Counted from the first letter of the stretch, positions 1 through 16,200 are shown. The stretch is DNA of 64,000 bases from Begonia masoniana (GCA_022432975.1 CM039505.1:49559897-49623896), one strand, 5' to 3'. The notes: a model not told the origin generated them from the sequence alone. Translations and numbers: made by a program.

Positions 1-415
1 GTAAACTCATTTAAAAGCCAAAACATTAAGCAACATTCAAGTACTAACATGGACTATACCGCTCGGTAAGGTTTGTAATCAAAATCATTAAATGTGATTA
101 TGCATAGTGTGCAAGAAAAGGATTAAAAGTAGGGAAAAAATTTGTGCATTGTGATTTGAGTTGAAAGACGGGACCAGCCTCTTTCCCATCTTAGGTAAGT
201 ACAATATGTAGCTAAAGTCCTGACTACCGTCTCATAGTTAACTAACTGAATTGAAAGAAAAAAAAGATTCCATCTAAAATAACCATGTCAAACCCATGGA
301 AAGAAACTTAGTCAAACTTAATGGAAACTACAATCATTTTTCTCGCCTAGTTAAATTTTGATGGGTAAATCTCTAGTCTAACAGGGAGAAGTAGTCCAGT
401 AGATATAAAACATAC

Positions 416-3400
416 TTCAACATGCTTGTAGAGCTCAGGAGGAGGTAATCGGATTGCTTCAAGCATTTTTGGCTTTCCACACAATTTCACTAAAGCAGCC
501 ACCTCACTGCAGATTGCCCTTATTGCTTCCTAAGAACATTATATAATATACATCAAAATGCTATATTTTCACTTCCGTATTGGAATTGACAGTCCATCAA
601 CACAGTCCAACAATCAGACTTTCAAAATTTAATAAGAAAGTAAAATCTTTTTCCAATTTAAACATTGTAAGACTTTAACTCGAAGAAAATACCGCAGATA
701 GAGCAAATAATTGTTGGCCAAAAGTTAAATCTTGATAGAGAAAGATAGAGTGAGCAGTAACAAAGAAGTAACTGAAAATAATATTTACGAAGATCATAGG
801 CATAAAAAAAAATACATTGCACTTTGCAGTTGAATACGAACTAATAGCCAGGTAAAATATAAATTTTATGAATGACATTATGGTCTAGAAAACTGCAACG
901 AGACTTTCTAGTGTATAGAATAGAAAATTTTAAACAACCATGCTGCTCAAGAATAGATACTTAAATGATGTAACAACCAGCCCAACTTCAACAGCCTGCA
1001 GCAGCTTCTCTTCAGGGAGAAAATCACAATAACCCTGTACAAAGAAGTGTATAAATACATTATTATAGATTACCATATCAGTATAGTAACACAATATTTC
1101 TTCCAGCACTAGAGTATAAGAAAAACAGAAAATAATTTCATTTATGCTCCGCAACTACAGCTGCCTAATTTAGTTTGGGCTATAACAAAACCTATTTCCA
1201 GTTTTAACCAAATTCAATTTCTCTTTATGAATAACAAGAGCAAGTATCAATGCCCCAAACCGAGATAGAAGTATAGAGATAAAGCTCCCTGCCATGGCCC
1301 ATTCACTTACAAAACCTATGAGCATTTAAGTAATTTGATGCCCCAAACAGGGGTAGATGTAAATAAAAAAAAAAAAAGTTTCCTCCCACTGTATCGTCAC
1401 TCACTGCTCATTGTGTCCTTTATGGAAGCAAAATGGGTATATACACCTGGATACTTTAAATGAATTTTTTTTTTTTATTATTGAAAGAAGGTAGCAATAA
1501 TTTGATAGTCTTAGCTTTTCAGATTATTTATTTGCCTCATACAAACATACAAAATCGAATAAAACAAGGATACCAAACAAGTAAGCTTCCTTTACTTGCA
1601 TAGTCTTTCAATAGTGTACAGAGATTTGAAAGAGCCACTGTCATTTGACATAAACATTGTGTAACAGGAAAATATTTGCTAACAAAAATAAGGAAAAAAA
1701 AGTTTGTTGAATCACATAAAGAGCTTAAAAACTGCATTAAGTTGCAAAGTAATATTTAAAAACAGCCATCAGAAAGAGGGATAGGTATACCTCTATCATC
1801 AATATTGCACTCTCTGTGCCCGCAACAACCAAATCCAATTCTGACTTTTCCATTTCCTTAGTTGTTGGGTTTACAATAAACCTATCTCCAACAAGACCAA
1901 CACGAACTCCAGCAATTGCTTTAGAACAAGGAACTTCTGAAAGAGCACTATGGATAATAGAGAAGGGAATTCACGAAAGAAAACCTTTGAGTCAAAACAA
2001 AAGAGATCGTATATGCCTGCAGAACATGAGTCATATAAATATATTGAACTTACACTGCTATTCCAGCAGCTGTTATTGCCAAACAATCAGGAGAATGCAA
2101 ACCATCATAACTTAAAACCTGAAAAAAGGAAGCGTGACTAGCGCAAATAAGATTGAGGATATGACTACAAAAAATGATATAGAATTAAATACCGATGAAC
2201 ATTGAACGATTCCATTGAAATAAAACAACTAAAACAACACAAACGTAAAATAAAACGCCACAAGTCTGGCAAAATACGGGCCCATAAAACATCCACGATT
2301 TTTACACTCAGAAAAGATATTACTCTAAGTAGTATTCTACAACGCAATGTTCAATCCTCCGCCTTAACTCACTCCCCTTCTCTGTACTCTCTTTATAATG
2401 ATTTTCTTTAATTTTATTTTCCAAAATACCCCTCTGATTATTTTGTCACAAATACCTAGGTAACAATAATTAAAGTACTAACAAGAGGTAGAGCAATTTG
2501 CACTTCTTTCATAGTCCTTCCAATTGGGCATAAATTCATACCATTATACACAAAATTTACGAGAACAACTACTCCATCATTATGTTCACTCTAAGTGATA
2601 GCTAATCCCGTGTATAATAATGCAATGAAGTGAATGTTGAGTGTTCGTTTCCTACAAGGATAGCCTTAAAATTAAAAATTTTCCTGCTATATGGTTTTTT
2701 TATGATAATGGTTCTAGTTCGGAATGATCTTATCAAAAACAAAAATAATTAGGCTACAAAAGAAGATATCCATATATGGAAGTATGGGAGGTTAAAGTGA
2801 TTTACCAACTGCATAATTTTATTTACAGTTTTTTTTTTTTTGAATAATAAAGAAGACTGCAAGAGGGGAACATTAGACCCACAAAATGAAAATAAAGTTA
2901 TGTTACAGCGCACCACACCATAAGTGGTATCTCTGATGAAATGTTACAATAAACCACACCATATATAATATATTTATTGACTTTATTAAAGACTATTTAT
3001 CTCAGTCCCAAAAAAAAAGCCTCCAATATAGTTTTCATTTTATAGGGAGGTTATGATAAATTTAGCAGTTTATATTGATTTTATCATAAAGGTTAAAGAT
3101 GAGGATCATATTTTCAAAAGGAAAGGGAAGATAATGTGAAGATCAAGATTCTAGTTTCAGAATTTGCAACTTAAGTACGTATTTTGTATTCCTTAAACTT
3201 GTGCTAGATAGCATTACAATGAAAACAAACTTTTCAAAGAGATGTCCCACAATAACCTCAAATAAAATGAGACAAATTAAATTAATCGCAAGTGATTGAG
3301 TATAATAATGGTCACGGCACCATACCCAAGATAATATTTGTGTTTCATGGTAGAAACCTTTAAGCATAGTTGACCGCAAGGGCCTGTCAATCAATCTACA

Positions 3401-5343
3401 TATTAGAACCTGCACGCAAGAAAAGCCAAGAAAATGAGCAAAACAAAGGTAGAGGAAAAATTATCAGCAAACCAATGATATGAATCTTCATTCTTCATTT
3501 CATACATTTCCATGACCTTTTGTTTCGAAAATTGCTGAAAGCTTTCAAATAGACTTGTCATTTTATCATAGAACACATGCACATTAAAGCTTTATTAAAA
3601 ATTGTGTACACGTGCTATGGTATGATGTGTATTTGTGTATCTGCTATTCTCGTACGCACTTTTATTTTCTTTCTTTTGATAAGATGTGCTTTTGTTTGTC
3701 CTAACGAAATACGCTAACATTAATATTCTTACATGCATAGATAAAAAAAATACATATGTAAGTTTTATGATGAAGGTAAGGTAGTTTCCCACTTTATTTA
3801 ATTGTGACGGAAAAAATTATGGTGTCTTTGAAAAGTAAATAACATGCATGGTTTAAAACTAAACAAAAAAGATAAGAAAAATATATATAAACCTCAATTC
3901 GCACTAAAAGGCTAAAATTGAACTACAAATCTGTAGGCGACTATAAAAAAATAGCATCTATCCTGCTTTAAATATTTTAGGAGCAATTATAACAAGCTTT
4001 ACATAGAATCTAGCGAAAACGACAGATAATTGCAAATAAGAAGCACACGAAATTGCACATAACAGTGAATACACAAATAAATTTTCAATGAGAGCAAGAG
4101 GACCTGCATAAAATTCACGTATATTTTTTGGTTTGTGAATTCTCGCACACAGAGAAAAGTCATTTTTACCAGAGATAACTTTGACTATGTGTTGGGTAGA
4201 CAGAATATTAATATAAAAGAGAGTTATTGACACCTCATGATCTTTTGTTTTCCCTTCCCGTTTGAAAAACCCTCCACTGAAAATTGTGACAAATTCATTA
4301 AAAATGGTCATTTCAGCACGAGTAAAAATAACTTGCGTGGAAATTTTGCAAGACAAACCTTGTCCGACCGGCTGCAGAAAAACGCTCTTGATAATTTACA
4401 GATAGTGGGAAAAAGTCTGAAGGTTCGCTTGGCACTTCACCCAAACAAACAGATGTATATACAATCTGAATGACAAAAAACAATTATTATTACATAAACA
4501 ATTTAATAATAATGATAAAAACCTACTAAGAACCGTATCATTGGCTTAGTATAAATGAATTATAGTTCCCTGTTTATTTTCTAATGCCATTGGAATAGAT
4601 TTTCTAAGACTCGCGCGTTTTAATAGGGTGTTGTGTTGTGTTGTGTTGTGAAGACTTACAGTTTCTCCATCAGTTACTGTAACTGAACCACTAGCTTGTC
4701 TACCGATGTGACCTGTCTCCACAAAAATCTGGAAGATGCCAAATTTCACAATTAGATGAGAAAACGTCCTATATTGTGTAAATTAACCGTTAAATTAACT
4801 TTTTTTACCCTTCTTTAGCCTATTAGTTAACAGATAATCTCTGGAAACCGTGAAAGATCCTTGTTATTTTCTAGCTTTTACATCGTTTTCCAAAAACTTG
4901 AGCATCCTAAATCAATAAAGAGAAAATTCATAACTCCACCTAATCCCCACAATCAAATTGATAAAGAAACGCAAACAACTAAAAAAAAGAAGAATTCGCA
5001 TAAGTAACTTAATTCTCAAAAGCAAAGCTTCCCTCAAAGAAAATTCCTCGTACTTACATGTCTATCGCCCACCGGAATTTTAACGGAATAAGGCTGAGGA
5101 AATCCCTGAGAGCCATCGGCAACCGAGTCAACAGCTTCAGGCTTCGTCAAGGCTCTGGTAGTAAATCCTTTGCGCCTGTTCTTTCTAGGCAGAAGCAACG
5201 ACAATGAAGAAAACCCGGAGTTGCCGCGACTGAAATGGCGAAGAAAATAGGGAAGATGAGGAAATTTCACATGGTTTGAAGTAGAATCTGGAAGGTTGGG
5301 AATAGTAGGGAGGGAAACGAAGTCCGCTAGGGTTTGCTAGCAT
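416..5343 (-). CDS. PNP1: Chloroplast polyribonucleotide nucleotidyltransferase (PNPase), 5' part of gene
   Basis: PNPase degrades RNA 3'-to-5' with phosphate and can add tails; the plastid form matures and turns over chloroplast RNA. Nine exons join in phase with GT-AG borders: 5343-5058, 4728-4660, 4465-4359, 4276-4234, 3409-3326, 2118-2054, 1947-1791, 1034-978 and 529-416. They spell the first RNase PH core in the family order: [107 protein letters not shown] and [10 protein letters not shown]. Exon 9 ends on a good donor (GTATGT) and the second RNase PH core, KH and S1 domains lie beyond the left edge; 1-415 is intron. The N-terminus is basic and Ser/Leu-rich, as for a transit peptide. 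Oddity: the only upstream ATG (5343) is out of frame with the core, while the core frame is open back to a TAG just inside that ATG and has no ATG of its own. Confidence 0.9.
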
Positions 5344-7210
5344 CTCCTATCCTCTTCAGTCAGCTTGGGCTGCTCGGGCGACTGCGAGTTCGAAGCAGAG
5401 CGACTGAGAGAGAGGTAGACGAATGTTATCCACTTCCTTAATATCCGACTCTTGCAATTTTTGTACTCGGAGGGATTTTGGCGGCAGACACGTCATTTCA
5501 CTATTTATACCATTGTTTTCAACTATCAATGAGTATATCGCTATTCAATTTGTTTAATTCAACAATCGAAATACAAGTGACAAGCTATTTAATTTGAAAC
5601 TGTAATTCTAACGTATCTCGTATATTCTATTTTCTTAAGGTAGTGATATTGGCAAAGTGAATTTGTAAGCTAGGAGATTTTGGCTTCATGGCAAGGATAT
5701 AATCTTTTCGATTGAAACGCAAAACAATGATATAAATAAAGTATTGTTATATTTATTTTTTAATCTTACGTTCTGACGTAAAAAATACTGATTGGTGCAG
5801 TTAATATAATAAATTATAAATAATTAATTATATCAATCAATATTTCTCACGTCATAACGTAGGATTATAGTTAAGATTATAAAGTAAATATGATATTATT
5901 CTTTTAAAAATATCATTTTAGTAGTCTTTTCTGACATAAGGAAAACATATTCCGATGTTTGGGTTGTCTAACGTCTCATAGTGCTCCTTTTACAAAATTA
6001 TTCATTTTTTGTCATAACTCACACGATTTTTTTTTTTTTAGGGTTAACCAAAAACATGATATATTGTATAGGAAATGAGACTCCACTTATAAACCATACA
6101 ATTTCTATTTTCTCAAATAATATAGAATTATGCTGTAGCAGCCCAGTCCTTTTCCCCGACTGGCCCTGCACGACCCGGCCCACCGAAGTGAAACCGAACC
6201 GCCAGCCCAACCCTTTTCCACGGTTGGCACTGTACTCACAGAACTTTTCCCCCCTGGAGAAGGGAATTTCATGCCTTCCCCACCACTCGAACCCAGGACC
6301 TCCAGGATATAATCCATGGGCTACAAGAGGTGGTACCACTTGAGCTACTAGCCCAAGTGGTACCACCTCTTGTAGCCCATGGATTATATCCTGGAGGTCC
6401 TGGGTTCGAGTGGTGGGGAAGGCATGAAATTCCCTTCTCCAGGGGGGAAAAGTTCTGTGAGTACAGTGCCAACCGTGGAAAAGGGTTGGGCTGGCGGTTC
6501 GGTTTCACTTCGGTGGGCCGGGTCGTGCAGGGCCAGTCGGGGAAAAGGACTGGGCTGCTACATATGCACCCTCATTAAAATGAGTTGATCTTTTACACTA
6601 GATTCTCTTTGTCTTCATATGCAGGCGGTCACAATCCCTCTTTCTTCGAAAATCGAAGTATTTGTCGACCACATTTCTGATTACATAGCGGCTCTAATAC
6701 TGTTTGTAACACCTGCTAGTACTCCTAGTACCATTTGCACGGTATTGTTCTTAGGGTTAGCATAAAACGCTGTGTATAAGGTTGAGAATAAAATCTTACT
6801 TATAAATCATGTATTTTTTATTTTTTAAAACAATGTAAAATTGTGCATCCCGAGTCAAAACATGCAAAAGACAAATCAAAACTTGTAAAAAAAAAAAAAG
6901 GCCAAAATTGACCAAAACTAAACCAAACCAAAAATTAAACACAATTTAGAACGGACCTTAGACCAAACCAAGAAAAGTCATTAAAAAACCGGTTGGTTTT
7001 TGTTGAGCTACAAAGTAGATTGAGTTTTATTTGGGTTTGAAAATCAAAATCACAATCTTGTCTAGTTCGGTTCTGTTTTGGAGGGGAACCATACTATCGG
7101 GTCGGGTCCCATTTCTACTTGGGAGACTGATGGGCCTATAAGTATGAAAGCCCAACACCCCCTCTCTCGCGCAAAATTAGAATGGAAGCGGCCATAACCA
7201 GTCCACGACA

Positions 7211-7253
<43 letters not shown>

Positions 7254-10200
7254 GATGCCCGTAAAGTGGATGGCTTGCAGAGAGAGTTTGTTTGAAAGAT
7301 GAATGAGTTTGATCATTACAAGATATTGGGATTGAACAAAGACGCTACCAAGAAAGAAGTGAAGGAGGCTTTCAGAAAACTGGCTATGAAATTCCATCCG
7401 GACAAGCATTCTCAGTCATCTAAAGCCATGAGAGACTCTGCTTCTCTCAGATTTAAGCAGGTTTCGGAGGCCTATGAGGTTCTCATCGACGATTCCAAGC
7501 GCGCCGACTACAATCTCCGCGCTCGATCTGCTGCTGGCAATTACCGGAATCCTCATCGTCATTATTATTACTCTAATTCCGATCCATATGCTAATTCGTA
7601 TGGACCTAGGTACAGACCTAGCTCTGTTTCCAGTTTTGATGGATTCGTTTCTAAGCTTCAGAATATGCTTCTCTACCTCACCACGCGGACATTTCTTCTC
7701 AATCTCGCTTTTGCTGGGTAATTCCTCCTTCATCCTTCAACGATTGTAAGATCATACGGGTTTGTTTTGTTGGAGGTCTGATTTAATTAGGATAACTTCA
7801 GTTTTAATATGAATTTATTTTTTCTGTATATCATTTCAATTTCATATCGCCATTTTGGGGAAGTTAACTAACGCATTGTAATTGCCATCATCGTTACTTG
7901 GTTTTACTAGCGAGCAAGCTAATGGAATGAGCATTTTCTTATACCAAACATTGGCAAATGTCCTACACTTACTCTAGGTGTAGAGAATCTGTCTGATTGC
8001 CTCACCTTGGAAATTTGCCTCCCTATGTAGCGTAATCTACGTATTGGAGCAGGCTGTTTTATGGTATTTATTGTTTGACGTCCTGGTTATCTATGATTGT
8101 ACTAGCTTCTTTTTTCGATTTCTTCATTTTAAATAGTCGGTTAGGTTGAGTTTCTCTCGGGTTATACTTTTTCATTTTAGTTTCATTATTAGTTCTTTAT
8201 TTTCAAATCTATTGAAAATGTCTCATGTAGTTTAGAAGTTTGTAGTGTCTATAAATTTTGTCTAAACTTGAATTATCAAGCTTAGCTAATTGAATTCTGT
8301 GTAACTTTTTACTTAAAAGTTGTATCGCTTGACGATGTTATGTCGGAAAATTCTATTACATTATTTGATGTTAGACATTCTTGACGAGAATCGATTTTGA
8401 TGATTTGAGTTTTGCTACAGTGGTTTATTGGGTGGAATGTTCCTGATCAATAGAAGTGAAGAGGTCTTGTGGAAAATGAACAATTCTGGGGTTTGTGACT
8501 ATTCTCTCTTTTCATGACCTGCGCTCATTTTCATTTACCAGGATTTTTTTATGTATTGCTATTCTAAATTCAAGTCGATTTGAAAGGATTGTGTGCGATT
8601 CAAGAATAAATCTCCCTGCATTTACGCTTACTCAACTTCTTGTTAGTGGTGAAATCTTAGGACTTCTAGGGAGAGTAGATCTTAGGAAATTATATTTGTT
8701 TTCAACACCAAAATCCATGAACCAGCTAGAAACACCGCAAAACCAAACGATTACTACGACGATTTTCAAAACAGTGGGTTTTCTTAAAATTAGTAAAGAA
8801 TTTTTTCAAAAGATGTTTCTAATTTTCTGCTCACAAAAAAGCAAACGGATGAAAACATCATGTTTTTATTTTTTCGCTTCTTATTCAGAATTGATTTCCA
8901 TCTTTTTCTTTCTAAAAAATATCTCCCAAACACATTGTGGAGGTTTATGTTGCCAACTAGTAGTTTGAATGTTTTAAATAATTACATGCTCTCGTGGTCT
9001 CTCGGATAAATTTTTAGGAAGAGTAAACTAGAGGTCCCGGGGACTTGCAGAGAATCTGGTAGTTACGGACTGATTAATCAACTTCATCCATTATAAATAA
9101 TTGATTACATTGGCCTTTTTATCATTTTCGGCGATATAAATGCTTGAGATTGTTACCCAAAATGTGAAATCCCTTGCAGAAATCTTTTGAAGAAGCCATG
9201 GAGTCTGTTAACAAAGCCAGAGCAGATAAAGATAAGAAGCAACCATAGTTGACAAGTTGACATACCAAATCAGATCTTGATCTCCATTGCTTGCTTCTCT
9301 CATCTATGATGCACAGGCTGTCGAAAAAGATTCGATGAGGTAAATTACTTTCGGAAAGCTTGCGATTCACTTGATTTTTGCTTCATTTTATCCCCAGGGC
9401 GAGTTCATCAGTATTATCGAGTTTGCAACGCGATGTAAGTAGCCTTTCTTGTATAAAAAAAGGGAATAGTGTACATAAATGGGTGAAAGTTATCATGGAA
9501 ATAGTCATTGTTTGGTATATTTTAACTTGTATATTTTAAATACATTAGATTGAGCTTTTAACATTAATATTTAGTTCTGTGTACTTTGTAATATGATGTT
9601 CTACGTTTGAAAGTAGTTAATGGAGCAAATAGCGTGACTTTGCAATCTAAAAGACAACATAATTGAGCAATTTGTCCCACTTTCTATAGGGTAGAAATAG
9701 CTCGTAAATGACAGAGCTATCTTTTTTTCTCTGTAAAACCGAGTAGATACCATCTTATTTTGTCATGATCATCACCATATTTTCCATCTTTCCTTAATCT
9801 ATTTTGCACACTACACCTGTATTATGCTTTGAGATTCTTTTTTTTTAATCATTTTTCACGTAAGTTCAGGTCCCAACTGTGGACTTTGAGCTGGATGGTA
9901 AGTTCATGCTTAGTTTGACTCGACTTAAATCAGGTTTAGACTTAATTTTGAATGAGTGGTTGGTCAGCAGATTTTATCCATCGAGTCTACCCACGGATAG
10001 TACGAAAGTCGATGATTATACCATTGGAACCACGACCAATGTGGGATTGCATCATCCGTTTTTTCTAACAAAATATATTGAAGGAAGTGCTTTACGATAT
10101 TGGAATAGAAAATCAAGATGTTGGGCTGCGACACTCCCGTTAGAGTTGTAATATGGACACAGAGATCTCAAAGTCGAGCTTAACGAGTTAAACGAGTTGA

Positions 10201-13200
10201 TCTTATCGAGCCCAACGAGTCGAGTTTAACGAGCTCGACCAAAAAAAATTTACTCCTGAACTAGAGTTTAGGCTAAGACATGTCGGACTAGGATTGTACT
10301 AAGTTGTTCAAACTATATCACTTTCGTAGCTCATTTTTGTCCCATTGATAATAAAAATATAGCACGTGAAGAAATTTGGGTCCATCTTTGAAATAGAAAG
10401 CACCAAAAAATAGAAGAAAGTAAGAATTTTCCGAGGCGGAGGGGTTAGGTACTGGTCGTTGGTAGGTGAAATCTCAGCTTAAACCTCAGAAATTCTCCGT
10501 CTTCTCCTTTTAATCCCGACGACGATCGATCTCCTTTCCTTGGGAAAATCCAGACGCGACGATGGTTCTTCATTTCTCGGCGATTATGGAGGAGATGACG
10601 AATTTTACTGGCCTATCCCCGGCGGCTTTCTTCACCATTATTGGTCTGATGGTCTTCGTCTACCAAATTGTTTCTTCCATGTTCGTTTCCCCTCAGGAAT
10701 TGAACAAGCCTCCCACTGTTCCCGTCGCCTTCTCGGACAGACCTAGCTCCGGGTTCTTCAACGGCCTTTCTAGTTCGCCCGATTCTGCTTCCGGAGCACC
10801 CCCGCAACAGCTTGGAAGATTGACCGAGCAACAATTGAAAACTTACGATGGCTCTGACCCGAGTAAACCTCTCCTCATCGCCATTAGAGGCCAGATTTAC
10901 GATGTCTCTTCCGGCAGGTATTTCAGTATTCGATTCTCAGAATTTGGGTGGTAGTGGTTGGAAAACTTTCGAATGAATGTACTGGTTATTCTGTTAATCA
11001 TGTGAAATTCGAAGCTACTGTCGGACTATCTCAATTTTAAATCAACCAAATAGCTGATAGGAAAAGAGGAAACGTTCTTGCCAATCTGCAGTGCTGCTTT
11101 CCATCGATGAACACCGGCTAGTAATTTGACAAGGAAGTCCAGTGAAATTATCAACTCTCTCGTATAGTTTAATCATTTATATTTTGCTACATATCAAGTC
11201 CCGTGTAAGTCAATTTCGAAATTTTTAAGTTTCCAGGAACATAGATTCAGACTCAGGATTTCATGTCCTGATATCACGTACAGTTACCAACAATCTCAAA
11301 GATTTAAGTTGTTCGATTGAAATTTATTTAATGATTTGTACTCTTTAAGACATTTTTCTTAATTCAACAACATTTGCTTGAAATTTTGCGTGCAGGATGT
11401 TTTATGGACGCGGGGGGCCATATGCGATGTTTGCCGGGAGAGATGCTAGCAGAGCCTTGGCTCTCTTATCTTTTAAACCCCAAGATATCAACGGCAACAT
11501 CGAAGGTTTGGGTGAGGACGAGCTCGAAATTCTACAGGATTGGGAGTTTAAATTCATGGAAAAATACTCGAAAGTCGGAGAACTTGTTTCGGAAGAGACT
11601 TTGAATGGAAGTTCAGAAAGTGATCATACAACTCAGTTGGATGTAAAGCAGGAGGGAGAAGAAAATTCAGAAACTCAAGATGAGACCAGAAAAATGAGAT
11701 AATGGGTGTTGAATTCCTTCTGCTCATGTTAAATCCCATCCTAATATATTCGGGTCCGAACTTTCAAAAACTGAGATCGACGGAACAAACCGTAAATCAA
11801 ACCATATTCGACGGTGTTTTTTGATTTGGTCTAGTTTCAGTTTTGAGTTTTTCTTTTTGTCTGGGTTGTTTTGGACTTAGTTTCAATGGTTTTGGCTGAT
11901 TTGATTCAGTTTTTAAATTAGTTTTCATTATGTAATTTGAGTGTGTGTACATACATTGTATTAGAACAGTTTGGTTCTGACTAATTTTTCAAAGTTGTTA
12001 TACAGAAGTGAACCAAAAATTTCGACTCGTTAGAACCAATCTGACCAGACCAATATACTCGATTAAGTTTATCGGGTTCAAACCCGAACAAGTCCCACCG
12101 TTAATCATCTCCAACGTGTTCTTTTTATCTGACTTCATTTTGATACTGAATAGGTGAATACTGTAAAAATATTTGGGCACAATAAATTTAACAAGTTGTC
12201 TTACCTTAAAAGGCTTAAAATTTACCTTAATCACTCCTGTAATGATTAAATGCGAATACACCCAAAAAAAAAAATCCAAGAACGGGACACCAAAATTTGA
12301 CGTAAAAAACCCTGATGGATATAAAGTTACAAAAAGACGAAGAAAAATCACATTATTGAAATGAAAATTCAAAAAAAAAAGAGTTAGTTCGACCGAAAAA
12401 TATGTAAAACCTATCTCTAGTCTCTACCATCAAATACCCTGAAAAAAATCTATAATTTAGTTGCTAGTTTCTCGGTCTGATAAAAATAAAATTTGAATCA
12501 TCAAATTTATGTCACCCAACCATTCCTCTTGAATCCACACCAAGTTCTTCATCTTCACAGAAAATGTATATCTTATTACAAATGAAGAAAGGAGAGGTAA
12601 TACATAAAATTCAAATCACAAAATATTAGCAGATGGTATAACCCATTTGCGTGACTTGATGAATAATATAAACTGAGGCAGATTGTCGAGAGCCAACGTG
12701 AAAATTGTGCCAAGAACAAACATCAAAATGAAAGCTATTATTATTTTCCCAAAGTACATAGGACTGATGATCGGATTCGAGATCCTCAAGCTATCATCTC
12801 CCTGAAAAGTAGAAAATGAAAGGAAAACACAAATAAAAGTAGTTCATTAGTTTCTGTATACTAGATAGCTTGAATTCCAGAACAAGAAAAAATCATTGGA
12901 GCAAAAAGCATTGCAAAAATGGCATTATCAGGTTAGCATAATCAAGAATCAAAACATTCTCATTTCCTCCATTTAATGCACAGCTATACACTTATACACT
13001 TCAAGTTCAAGGTCATCACTGGACCAGGCTAGGCCAAGTTGGGTTCGAGGCCTTGTCAGATGTGGCTTGGGGTGGATCGATGTGGAGTCCCCTGGTACTA
13101 TTTGTATAATATTGTCTGTTTTGAGCCGCAGTCTACACATATTTGTTCATCTAATTAGCACAAAACGTGTTGTACTAGATAGAGAAAAGAATTCTACTTA

Positions 13201-16200
13201 TAAACCACACAATTTCCACCTCACAAGTAATGTGAGATTCTGTACCCCCATTGGTATGGGTTAAGCTCTCACAATTATCAGAATTTTGGGTCGTCTTGCC
13301 TTCACAGGGCCCCACGTCTTAATTAGCCATACTTTCGGTTGGAAAATGACTTTGATACTATTTGTGGAGTCTCTCAGTGTTCCAAGTACAATATTGTTCG
13401 CTTTGGTTCAGAGCCAACACAAATTTATTGTTGGAGTTAGCCCAAAATGTGTTGTACTAGGTAAGGTGTAAAATTTTACTTATAAATCACTCAATTTCAA
13501 CTCTCTCAAGCTATGTGAGATTGTACACTCCCACTGGTATAGGCTAACTCTCACAATCAACAAAATATTAGGTCGTCCTTACCTTTACAAGGCAGACTTC
13601 CACAACCAAGGTTTGGGCCATGTTGGACCCACCCAAATTTGAGTGGTTCGAGGTCTCCTGCTGACCTTGGACCTCGATCAACCTCTTTTTTTGACCGACA
13701 TTTCGAGGAGCCCCTCATTGCTATATATGAGGGTGACCCAACGACAATGAATTTTTTCTTCTATAAGGTTGGCACTTATGGAAAAACAAATCTGAATTAC
13801 AATATAATATATTTATACTTCTACGATTATAAGAGATAAAATAAGAAATATACAACTAACTTCCTAATCTATAAGATCTAACGCTGATTATTAGAACCTA
13901 CTAGAAATAAGACCGATTCTACACATGGAATAAATGTGAGACTTTGAACCGCTAAAGGAGATGGAACTAAAAAGTGGCTCTAACTTTGCATACTATAGAC
14001 TTCGTAGCATCAACAAAGAAAGACAAACGACTGTGCCAATGATGACTAATTTGCTCCTTTGACAAGAAAGTCCTGAAATCCTTTCAGTGTTCGCAATCAT
14101 ACTACAAACAAAGTTCTTTGTATTTTGAGATTATTTTTCATTTTTTTCTATTATTTTCTTCATTGCAAGAAAAAGAACTTCACATGCAAAGGCGATTGCT
14201 ACAGGCGGACTCAATACATGCAATAACTTCCCAGAATAGAAGCTACTGCTGAGTGTAAAAGCTAATGTATCATTCTGCACTATTCTTTCCATTAAGCACT
14301 AAATATCACGTTCTAACAGGCATTGCCTGCATCAGACGATGCAATCGAACAACCATACCAGTTTCCATTTACTATAATACTAATTTATAAGCTATATATA
14401 AGCTAAATGGGTTAAATGAATGCATATTTCAATTAAATGATTCCTAGGAAGTTAGATCTCTATAAAGGGAAGGTTGGCCAAGATCACTTTATTTTATTCT
14501 GTTATCAAACACTGCATAATGATGTCCATGATTTTCCATTTCTCATATAAATAAAAAAGTGGGTCAGCATAAAAGGACAAATGAGAAAAGCTCCAATCCC
14601 AGCTCAATGAAGAGGCGAAGTAGAAGAGAAACTTACAGTCCCATGTGGGAGTAAGACCTGATTTGACCGTAGCCGAAATTCTCCCTTCGATCGAGCACCT
14701 AAAGAGACTAGCGACCAAACAAATCAAAACAATTTGACATTAGTAGATAAAATTGTCATTAATTTCCAAAACTGAAGACAACTTGAAACAGATTAAACAG
14801 AGAAATTACTACCATAATCTGCCTCAGTAACTGTCTGCAGTTTCCACCCAGGCCCATAGTCAAGAAGGGGTGAATTTGGACTGAAATTGATGGGTTCCTC
14901 ACCCTCTTTTACAGCTTCAACGTATAACGCAGCAAGACTTCCCGCACCGGCCTTCCTATTTATGATCGACAAAGAAAATCCAGCATCAGTACCCACCGCG
15001 AACCGCCTAATCTTTCCCGAACTTTTGCAGTATACCTCCAAATACTGTACAAATGACCAAATTCACACGCGCGAAGGAGCGATCGAACAAATAAGTTACA
15101 AAAACGCAATTTTTCCCTAATATATCAATAGAGGGTAAAACGAGCTCGGAAACAGAGGGAAAAGCGAGTGAGAAATTACTTTAGGTGGCGGAGTTGAAGG
15201 GCGGCGCGGAGGATCTGCTTCTTCCGCCATGAGAGTAAGAGAGATTCGTTGACCGTTGGTTGCGACGGAGATAACAGAAATCGGAATTCTTCTTATCATT
15301 TGGGCCTCCACAAAAGACTTTAAGCCCATCAGCATGTGGGCCTAAAGCCCACTCTCCATCTAAACAACTGTCGATGCTCTTTTTGATTAAATTAGCGTTA
15401 CGTAAACGCTATAATTTTATACGTTAACTTGAAATATACATGTTATTTTTGTATTATAATTTTATATTTTAACTTGAAATATACACTGTAACGTTACATA
15501 AATACTATCATTTTATATGATCTATCATAATTATTCTATCTATGAATAAACGACACGTCAAAATTAATTAATTTAAAGGCTATGGTCTTATTTCATCAGC
15601 ATCTTCTTATACTCTCCTTTAGAGATGATAAAAGAGCCAGTCAAATTGAGCCGATTCTGAAAAAATTCGGCTCATCGAGCCTAAGGAGTTAAATGATTAG
15701 AGTCTAACGAGCTTAGTTAGTTAAATAAATCGAGCTTAATGAGGTTAGCGAGCCAAAGTTAACGAGGCGAGCTGAACCAACTAAACGAGCCTAGGAGACC
15801 TTAACAAGTAGAAACTAAAGAACCATACATAGATAAATATTTTCAATTTTATATTAATAGTGTATATTTTTTAAAAAATTAGTTATTAAAAAATAATAAT
15901 GATTATTTATCATTATAATGTCAAAATATAATAGTTAGTCGTTTAAAAAATAAAATTCTTTTATTAACATATAAAATGACATGTATTTTGAAAAAAAAAT
16001 TATTTGAGATAATCTAATAAAAAAATATCACACGAATATCATTACAAATTATACACATACTAACTAGGTTGGTAACTATTTAATTGCAAATCATTTACAA
16101 GAATGAGTGACAAACCAGTCGACCGATCCAAGCCAACCTTAAAAAAGTCTGGTTTATTGAGCCTAATGAGCTCGTTAAAAAAATTTCATCTCGAGCTGAC